DNA from: Flavobacteriales bacterium
GTDB lineage: Bacteria; Bacteroidota; Bacteroidia; Flavobacteriales_F; PHOS-HE28
Direction: 5' to 3'
Assembly (NCBI GenBank): GCA_016705955.1
Contig: JADJKO010000001.1
Location: 372,001 to 436,000 of the forward strand
DNA length: 64,000 nucleotides
Below the pieces are notes generated by a model. The model saw only the letters and a program-made list of their open reading frames with translations, searched no databases and was not told the DNA's origin. How positions within the stretch are numbered: the stretch's first letter is position 1; each line of letters starts with the position of its first letter. Below are positions 58,490 to 64,000 of this stretch, one piece after another. A program made the position numbers and the translations under genes.

Positions 58490-58996
58490 ATGAATCTTCC
58501 AATCCTACTTGCCAACGCACGCACCTCTTCCTTCTCGCGTTGGTGGGCGAATTTCCTGTTGCCCTGGCTGATCCCGTTCAACCGACCGCATGGCTTCAAG
58601 GTGATCCCGTTGAAAGAGGGTGGCATCAGCGTGCGGATCCCGTACTGGCGGATCAATCACAACCACATCAAAGGCATTCACGCGTGTGCATTGGCCACGG
58701 CCGCTGAGATGTGCAGCGGTCTGTCGGTGCTGGAGCGGTTGGATCCGAAGGAATACCGGATGATCATGCGCACGTTGCGGATGGATTATCACTACCAAGC
58801 CAAGAAGGTGACCACAGCGGTATGTGTGCCGATACCGAAGGAGATCGAAGAGAAAGTGGTGGAGCCCTTGCGAACCTCGGACGCCGTGGATTACACGAGC
58901 GCAGTGGAGTTGCACGATGTCGCCGGGAACCACGTCGCCACGGGCACGGTCACTTGGCAGGTGAAGCCTTGGAATAAGGTGCGGACGAAATTGTGA
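58490..58996 (+). CDS. DUF4442 hotdog-fold protein (thioesterase-like)
   Basis: The 168-residue protein fits the DUF4442 group of hotdog-fold proteins. The central helix segment NHIKGIHACALATAAEMCSG corresponds to the hotdog helix with its N/H active-site region. The C-terminal strands include AVELHDVAGNHVATGTVTWQ. A thioesterase role is likely from the fold but unproven. It is convergent with the sulfatase-fold gene, 7 bp apart. Confidence 0.8.
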   Translation: MNLPILLANARTSSFSRWWANFLLPWLIPFNRPHGFKVIPLKEGGISVRIPYWRINHNHIKGIHACALATAAEMCSGLSVLERLDPKEYRMIMRTLRMDYHYQAKKVTTAVCVPIPKEIEEKVVEPLRTSDAVDYTSAVELHDVAGNHVATGTVTWQVKPWNKVRTKL

Positions 58997-59003
58997 TCGT
59001 AGA

Positions 59004-60881
59004 CTACCGAGAGACCATTTCGTTCCGAAGCAGCGCTTCTGCATGCCGCTGGATCGCCGCTTGGATCGTTCTCGACATGGATGCTGCACGTTCTGGATCG
59101 GAGGAGCGTAGATCGCGCGCGCAAGCAGTGTCGCTCGAATAATCATACAGTCCTGTTGCACGTTCACCAGCGAATAGCAACAGATGATCATCCTCAATGA
59201 AACGATATTGGCCGCCGAGTTGGATGTATGCACGGTTCGGGCGGTCTCGCTTGAAAACGCTCTGTCCGAAACTTTTGATCGTTCCCTGATAACCGACCAT
59301 GTCCAACACGCTTGGTACGATGTCCAAGTGCTGTGCAACGCGATCATCGCTTCCGCTGAACCGGCCATCTGGTGCGTAGAAGATGATAGGCACTGAGAAG
59401 CGCCCAGCCGGGTTGGTGTACCGCACGGGATGGTCATTGTATTGGAAGGTGTGGTCGCCGGTGAGTACGAAGACGGTGTTCGCGAACCAAGGCTGCTGTT
59501 GCGCCTTCGCGAAGAATCGTCTCAACGACATGTCCGTGTATCCAAGGCTTTCATGGATGTCTGAACCGGCACTAGGGAACTTGCCTTTGTACCGTTCAGG
59601 GATCACGAAGGGGTCATGCGAACTCAGGGTGAACATCGCCGAGCAGAACGGCTGCGGCAATTCGTTGATCCGGTCTGCGCTCCATTGCAGGAACTCCTCA
59701 TCGTAGATCCCCCAGTGATCATCGTAGAACGCATCATCGCCGAATTCGTCCTTGCCGAAGTAGCGATCGAATCCACAGGCCTTGGTGAATGAATCGAACT
59801 TGTATTCACCGTTGATCCCGCCATGGAAGAACGCCGTACTGTACCCGATCTCCTTCATGCGCGAGCCCAAGCCTTCCACGGCATCACCGGCGTAGGCCGT
59901 ATTCATGAATGCATCATCGGTGAATGATGGGATCCCCGCGAGGATCGCGCACATGCTCTTGTTGCTGCGTTCGGCGTTGGCGTACGCATTGGAGAGCACC
60001 AGCGCGTGCGCACAAAGTGAATCCACGAAGGGGAAGTACCCACGGTTCCCGTTGAGTGAACCGAGGTATTCGCGGCCCATGCTCTCCACGATCAGCAGGA
60101 CCACGTTCGGCTTGTTCACCTGCACGTCGCCACGGATCTCATAGCGCAAGGGCATCATGTGATCAAGCTCAGCATCCGTGAACCAATTGCGCGCGCGCAG
60201 CGGTGGTTCGGTGAGCGAGTACCCCAAGGTGAAGGCGGAATTCGTTACGAGTGGCGCCCACACCGGGCCGACATGATCATTCGCATGCGCAGGGGAAAGG
60301 CCTTGGTATTGCCAACCGCCGCGACCGACGAAGAAGAGCACGACCAGTGAACCGATGAACATGCCGGTTCGCGTGATCCATGGACCATTGGCCTGCACAG
60401 CCTTGGTCCTCGTGGACCGCACAAGGAGCACCACGGTGATGACGAAGACCAACGCGGCCCACCAGTACCGCACGAGCATCGTCGGTAATTCGCGCAGCCC
60501 GGCTCCGGCCTGGCCCAACACATCGCTCGTGAGCCGCTTTCCATTGAAGCCGTAATAGGGGAGGTCGAGGCAGCAAACCGCAAGGAGGCCGGTGTTCACT
60601 GCGAGGAAGAGGATGCGAAGTGCAGAACGCCATTTTCCGTTGCCACTCCAAGGGATCGGTAATAACGACAACAAGATCCACGGGCCGTTGGCGATCACGA
60701 TGGTCATCGCATCGAAGCGAAGACCTTGGATCGTCAACCATAGGAAAGTACTCGCTTCCGGATCAGGGAAGGAATTCCGGTATGTGAAGAAGAAGACCCA
60801 ACGCAGAGCGGTGAACAGGAGCAATACCGCCCCCAGGTTCCTGAGCAATTGGAGCGGAGCATTAGCTAGCGAACGCATCAC
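59004..60881 (-). CDS. LTA-synthase-like membrane sulfatase-fold protein
   Basis: The 625-residue protein has five N-terminal transmembrane helices (residues ~10-190) and an extracytoplasmic alkaline-phosphatase/sulfatase domain. Metal-site motifs are VVLLIVESMGREYLG, NAERSNKSMCAILAG with a serine where LtaS has its catalytic threonine, and VLTGDHTFQYNDHP. Relatives polymerise glycerol phosphate or transfer phosphoethanolamine or phosphoglycerol to glycans or lipids. Which of these applies is open. The dlt operon 40 kb away makes a phosphoglycerol-type product worth testing. Confidence 0.85.
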   Translation of the reverse strand: MMRSLANAPLQLLRNLGAVLLLFTALRWVFFFTYRNSFPDPEASTFLWLTIQGLRFDAMTIVIANGPWILLSLLPIPWSGNGKWRSALRILFLAVNTGLLAVCCLDLPYYGFNGKRLTSDVLGQAGAGLRELPTMLVRYWWAALVFVITVVLLVRSTRTKAVQANGPWITRTGMFIGSLVVLFFVGRGGWQYQGLSPAHANDHVGPVWAPLVTNSAFTLGYSLTEPPLRARNWFTDAELDHMMPLRYEIRGDVQVNKPNVVLLIVESMGREYLGSLNGNRGYFPFVDSLCAHALVLSNAYANAERSNKSMCAILAGIPSFTDDAFMNTAYAGDAVEGLGSRMKEIGYSTAFFHGGINGEYKFDSFTKACGFDRYFGKDEFGDDAFYDDHWGIYDEEFLQWSADRINELPQPFCSAMFTLSSHDPFVIPERYKGKFPSAGSDIHESLGYTDMSLRRFFAKAQQQPWFANTVFVLTGDHTFQYNDHPVRYTNPAGRFSVPIIFYAPDGRFSGSDDRVAQHLDIVPSVLDMVGYQGTIKSFGQSVFKRDRPNRAYIQLGGQYRFIEDDHLLLFAGERATGLYDYSSDTACARDLRSSDPERAASMSRTIQAAIQRHAEALLRNEMVSR

Positions 60882-60885
60882 GTCT

Positions 60886-61527
60886 TCAAACCTTCGATAG
60901 TACCCGCTTCAACGAACTCGCAAGAAGCATCGACAACACCGCACCGCTGAAGGCCAGCCCCATGTCCTTCTGCGCATCCCAGACATCGCCTTGCGAACCG
61001 AGGTAGGCTGCACCTTGCGCGGGGAAGAACACATCGGCCACCGCCCATTCGATCAGTTCGTACGCCGCACTGAAACTCATGGTGATCTCCACAGGCAGCA
61101 CCCAGCACACCCAACGCGGCCAGTGAAAGTGGTTCAGAAAGTAGTCTCGCAGCGGATAGGCGAGGAGGAAGCCGAAACTGAAATGCACGATGCGGTCATA
61201 ATGGTTCCGCTCCCCATTGAACAGGTCCTGAAGCCAATACCCCAAAGGGTTCTCGGCGTAGGTGTACATGGCGCCGTAGATGTGCAGCAGGATGTACACG
61301 AACATGAGCGCATAGCTCGCATCACTGAACTTGAACCGCCGATGGGAGATCACCAGCCCGCCGATGAAGACCATGGTCAGCGTGTTCTCCGTGATCCAAT
61401 TCGCGCGATCCGTGGTGCCCATGAAGGTGATCGCCCACGCAACGAAGAACAGCACAAGGAAGATCTTCAGCATCGTGTGCTGTCGGAACGGAATGCGGAT
61501 CGCGTCGGATGCGGTGGAGATGGGCAT
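60886..61527 (-). CDS. DUF2238 (YjdF-like) inner-membrane protein
   Basis: The 213-residue protein has about six transmembrane helices and the DUF2238 motifs ENPLGYWLQDLF, NHYDRIVHFSFGFLLAYPLRD and SFSAAYELIEWAVA, ending DVWDAQKDMGLAFSGAVL. The function is unknown. It starts 3 bp after the stop of the PorT-like gene and is followed by the LTA-synthase-like gene after 4 bp, implying one transcript. Confidence 0.85.
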   Translation of the reverse strand: MPISTASDAIRIPFRQHTMLKIFLVLFFVAWAITFMGTTDRANWITENTLTMVFIGGLVISHRRFKFSDASYALMFVYILLHIYGAMYTYAENPLGYWLQDLFNGERNHYDRIVHFSFGFLLAYPLRDYFLNHFHWPRWVCWVLPVEITMSFSAAYELIEWAVADVFFPAQGAAYLGSQGDVWDAQKDMGLAFSGAVLSMLLASSLKRVLSKV

Positions 61528-61529
61528 GA

Positions 61530-62183
61530 TCAATCTTCTTGCTGCACGACCAGCGGCTTTCCTCCCATGCGGTAAGAAAAGGTGAGGGCGTACACCACGT
61601 TCTGCACACGGATCAAACGCTCAAAAGGAGTGACGCTCGTCTGCGCGCGCACATCGAAGCCCCATTTCGGCCCTTCCATACCCATGCCCAGCACCGCACT
61701 GAACTGGAAGCGATTATTGTTCGATCCCAGATCGTATTTCACATCGGTGTTGAGCTGGCCATTGAGCCATTGCTGATAGCGCCCGCTGAGGAAGTAGCCC
61801 ATGCTCGGCCCACCGATGAGGTACATGCCATCGGGCTGTTTGTCGGTGGAGATCTTCAGCAACAGTGGCACCTCCAGGTAGCGAAAGGTGCTCCGCGAGC
61901 GAACGCCTTGGGCGGGATTCCGGATCACGAAACCCTTGGTCATCCACAGGACTTCAGGTTGCAATATGACCTGAGGGTGCAGCGGTATTTCGAAGTGCCA
62001 TCCGATGATCGGGCCCAGAAGCAGGTCGTTCGTGTTCTGGAACAGACCACCGGTGCTTTGCGTGGCCATGCCCAGCCCGATGCGCGGACCATGGTGGCCG
62101 TACAGTGGTTCCTTTTTCGGTGGTTCCTGTGCCCACGCGAATTGACCGATCAGGAAGGCGGACCATAGAAGGAGGCAACGCAT
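61530..62183 (-). CDS. PorT-like outer-membrane beta-barrel protein
   Basis: The 217-residue protein has a signal peptide (LLLWSAFLIGQFAWAQ) and alternating hydrophobic strands typical of eight-stranded barrels of the PorT/OmpW type. It includes GPRIGLGMATQSTGG, FRYLEVPLLLKIS and the final strand VVYALTFSYRM. Such proteins sit in the outer membrane; a specific link to T9SS is not shown. It is the first gene of the unit with DUF2238 and the LTA-synthase-like gene. Confidence 0.75.
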   Translation of the reverse strand: MRCLLLWSAFLIGQFAWAQEPPKKEPLYGHHGPRIGLGMATQSTGGLFQNTNDLLLGPIIGWHFEIPLHPQVILQPEVLWMTKGFVIRNPAQGVRSRSTFRYLEVPLLLKISTDKQPDGMYLIGGPSMGYFLSGRYQQWLNGQLNTDVKYDLGSNNNRFQFSAVLGMGMEGPKWGFDVRAQTSVTPFERLIRVQNVVYALTFSYRMGGKPLVVQQED

Positions 62184-62214
62184 GATCACGAATGTCGTTG
62201 ATCGGCGGTCGGGT

Positions 62215-62703
62215 TCAACCTCGATCGCGCAACTCGGCCATCTTCAGCACCGCCACCGCGCAGTCCACGCCTTTGTTGCCGTGCTTACCCCCGCTGCGAT
62301 CCTTGGCTTGTTGGAGTGTATCGTCGGTAAGTACGCCGAAGATCACCGGCACGCTGAACTTCAGGCCAACGCTCATGATGCCTTGGGTGGTGCCGTGGCA
62401 CACGTAGTCGAAATGCGGGGTCTCGCCGCGCACGATGCTTCCCAGGCAGATCACGCCATGCAAGCCGCCGCGCTCAAGAAGGAATTGTGCGCCGGCGGCC
62501 AATTCGAAACTGCCGGGGACCCAGCGTTCGATCAGATCGGCTTCGGCCACGCCGTGCATCAACAATGTTTCCCGAGCGGCCTTGCGCAAGGCATCGCTCA
62601 CTTCCATATTCCACTCGCTCACCACCAACGCAAAACGACGACCGGCGCCACTGGGGACGCCGGACGGGTCGTAATGCGAGAGATGATGGTCCGCGGTGGA
62701 CAT
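62215..62703 (-). CDS. ribH: 6,7-dimethyl-8-ribityllumazine synthase
   Basis: The 162-residue protein makes the riboflavin precursor lumazine from ribitylaminouracil and dihydroxybutanone phosphate. Signature parts are FALVVSEWN, RWVPGSFELAAGAQ, CLGSIVRGETPHFDYVCHG with the catalytic His, and GVLTDDTLQQAKDRSG. The length is typical. It lies 6 bp after the TPR gene. Confidence 0.97.
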   Translation of the reverse strand: MSTADHHLSHYDPSGVPSGAGRRFALVVSEWNMEVSDALRKAARETLLMHGVAEADLIERWVPGSFELAAGAQFLLERGGLHGVICLGSIVRGETPHFDYVCHGTTQGIMSVGLKFSVPVIFGVLTDDTLQQAKDRSGGKHGNKGVDCAVAVLKMAELRDRG

Positions 62704-62709
62704 GGCGAA

Positions 62710-63393
62710 CTATCCGCCCATGGCAGTGGCATGCCCGGCGTACTTGCGCGCTTGGCTGGCCTCGGTGCTCAGTGGGAACTCGTCGGCCACGCGGCGGAAG
62801 GCCTTGGCGGCATTGCTCCAGTTGCCCGCTTGCTGGTGAAGGATACCGGCCTTCATCAGGTACATCGGGGTGGTCATGTCGTTCTTGGTCATCGCCGCTG
62901 CCTTTTCGAACAGTTTCACGGCTTCGTCGGTACGGCCCAATTCCACCAACGCATCGCCTTGGTTGCCCACGGCCATGGTGCCTAGCACATCGTCCTCCAG
63001 GTCGGCTTCCTTATAGTAGGAGAGGGCGGCCTCGTAATCGCCTTTCTGCATGTAGATGGCGCCGAGGTAATAGTTGGCCAACTCGCCGCTCGGGGTTCCA
63101 CCGAAGTCGGAAGCGATGCTGAGGAAGCCGGGCCACTGGTCATCGCCGTTCAGCGCCTTGTCCAAGGAGTCGATCTCGAAATAGTACTGGGCCTTCCAAA
63201 TGACCTCAGCGGCCTCATTGGCCTTGGGCTCCTGCACGAATTTGCGGTAACCCAGGATGGCGCCCACCACGACCACGAGGCCGATGGCACCTATGGTGAT
63301 GGCCTTCTTGTTCTTGTCCAAGAACATCTCGGTTCGTGTGTAGACCGCACCGAGGTCGACGTCTTCGGAACCGGTTTCTTTCTTCTTGCTCAT
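62710..63393 (-). CDS. TPR membrane protein (YfgM/TPR_21-like)
   Basis: The 227-residue protein has one transmembrane helix (~32-52, AITIGAIGLVVVVGAILGY) and TPR repeats over the rest (NYYLGAIYMQKGDYEAALSY, GNQGDALVELGRTDEAVKLF). This type often precedes ribH and lies divergent from recF in Bacteroidota. A chaperone or scaffolding role at the membrane is likely. A TACATTTG box on the minus strand (63443-63450) is 49 bp upstream. Confidence 0.82.
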   Translation of the reverse strand: MSKKKETGSEDVDLGAVYTRTEMFLDKNKKAITIGAIGLVVVVGAILGYRKFVQEPKANEAAEVIWKAQYYFEIDSLDKALNGDDQWPGFLSIASDFGGTPSGELANYYLGAIYMQKGDYEAALSYYKEADLEDDVLGTMAVGNQGDALVELGRTDEAVKLFEKAAAMTKNDMTTPMYLMKAGILHQQAGNWSNAAKAFRRVADEFPLSTEASQARKYAGHATAMGG

Positions 63394-63442
63394 GTTCGAT
63401 GTTCGCGTTCTCCGCGAGGTGGTCGCGGTGGTTAGCGGGCCG

Positions 63443-63450
63443 CAAATGTA
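63443..63450 (-). promoter_or_regulatory. Bacteroidota -7 box (TACATTTG) for the TPR-ribH unit
   Basis: This is an exact TAnnTTTG match on the minus strand in the gap divergent from recF, giving a leader of about 45 nt. Confidence 0.45.
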
Positions 63451-63491
63451 GGAGTTCGAGGCACTTACGAAAGTCCCGATCGTCCTGCCCG

Positions 63492-63499
63492 TAGCTTCG
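63492..63499 (+). promoter_or_regulatory. -7-like box (TAGCTTCG) for recF
   Basis: This one-mismatch TAnnTTTG box ends 7 bp before the recF ATG, suggesting a near-leaderless transcript. Confidence 0.35.
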
Positions 63500-63506
63500 C
63501 GCCGCT

Positions 63507-64000
63507 ATGGCCTTCCACCTTGTCCGGTTAAGCGTCCTGAATTTCCGCAATCATGGCGAGATCGGAGTGGATCTGGGTCCGGAGGTGAATTGTTTCACCG
63601 GCCCTAATGGTACGGGCAAGACGAATTTGCTGGATGCCGTCCACTACTTGGCCCTCGGTAAAAGTTATTTCGACCCGGTGGATCAGCACAATGTCCGGCT
63701 TGGGGAGGAGTTGTTCGTCCTGCAAGGGACGATGGCCGTGGGCGAGGAGGAGGATGTGATCCTGTGTTCCGTCCGTAAGGGCCTTCGGAAGGTCCTCAGC
63801 CGCAACCGCAAGGAGTACGACCGCCTTGCGGATCACGTCGGGCGGTACCCGGTGGTGATGATCACGCCTTATGATGGACAGATCGTGCAGGAGGGGAGTG
63901 AGGTCCGGCGTCGGTTCCTCGATGGGCTCATCGCGCAATTCGACAAGGGGTATCTCGAGGCCTTGATCCGGTACAACAGGGCCTTGATGCAGCGGAACGC
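63507..64000 (+). CDS. recF: DNA replication and repair protein RecF, N-terminal part
   Basis: The frame runs off the right edge, so only the first 164 residues are visible. The N-terminus is FHLVRLSVLNFRNHGE, with the ATP-binding Walker A CFTGPNGTGKTNLLDAVHYL at about residue 32-50. VVMITPYDGQIVQEGSEVRR, then RFLDGLIAQFD, follow, as in RecF. RecF helps load RecA at gapped DNA. It is divergent from the TPR-ribH unit. Confidence 0.93.
   Translation, partial: MAFHLVRLSVLNFRNHGEIGVDLGPEVNCFTGPNGTGKTNLLDAVHYLALGKSYFDPVDQHNVRLGEELFVLQGTMAVGEEEDVILCSVRKGLRKVLSRNRKEYDRLADHVGRYPVVMITPYDGQIVQEGSEVRRRFLDGLIAQFDKGYLEALIRYNRALMQRN

Overview
The window looks like chromosome of a Gram-negative member of the Bacteroidota, probably a high-GC Flavobacteriales-type lineage known mostly from metagenomes. 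The reasons are: type IX secretion (T9SS) C-terminal sorting domains (5038-5289 and the end of 43242-48299), a complete moxR-DUF58-bat aerotolerance cluster, the coiled-coil/zapA/rny order, and many promoter-like boxes of the Bacteroidota type TAnnTTTG. Assignment below phylum is inference. Three genes carry apparent single-base frameshifts, so residual indels in a long-read or metagenome assembly are possible.

Layout. 1-7.4 kb: end of pyrD, an FkbM methyltransferase, an HMG-CoA-lyase-like enzyme, a membrane metallophosphoesterase, a frameshifted secreted repeat protein with its T9SS tail, and two membrane proteins. 7.4-11.6 kb: a tightly overlapping glycan operon (two GT4 glycosyltransferases, a hexapeptide acetyltransferase, a GT2) with a vapBC toxin-antitoxin pair inside the chain. 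11.6-16.5 kb: a glycerophosphodiesterase lipoprotein, an M23 peptidase, and coiled-coil/zapA/rny. 16.5-20.9 kb: a full dltC-dltD-dltX-dltB-dltA operon for D-alanylation, unusual in a Gram-negative. 20.87-22.63 kb: an intact IS1-family element with 8-bp target duplication and passenger sequences. 22.6-31.8 kb: epimerase, SLC13 permease, WD40 protein, deacetylase-like protein, a conserved unknown, Fe-S/CDGSH and OsmC proteins, and an acetyltransferase. 32-34.6 kb: clpB.

34.8-41.6 kb is accessory in character: a ParE-type toxin-antitoxin pair, a 21-bp minisatellite, dispersed palindromes, a GYF protein, a MazF-type toxin-antitoxin cassette flanked by a 121-bp duplication of the end of a C40 peptidase gene, then a thiolase. 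41.8-43.0 kb is a tRNA cluster (Ser-GCT, Pro-TGG, Arg-TCT). The intact tRNA-Pro is followed by five degenerate tandem copies whose anticodon arm is replaced by a perfect hairpin. One degenerate tRNA-Arg copy shows the same kind of replacement.

43.2-48.3 kb encodes a 1,685-residue secreted beta-helix/Ig-repeat T9SS protein. 48.3-57.2 kb is the moxR-to-batE cluster on the minus strand. 57.5-64 kb holds a MazG-like pyrophosphohydrolase, an S23 four-helix protein, a DUF4442 protein, an LTA-synthase-like sulfatase-fold protein, DUF2238 and PorT-like membrane proteins, ribH, a TPR protein and the start of recF.

The strongest candidates for something undescribed are the degenerate tRNA array, the toxin-antitoxin cassette bounded by a gene-end duplication, and the dlt operon with an upstream 24-bp-period repeat array.
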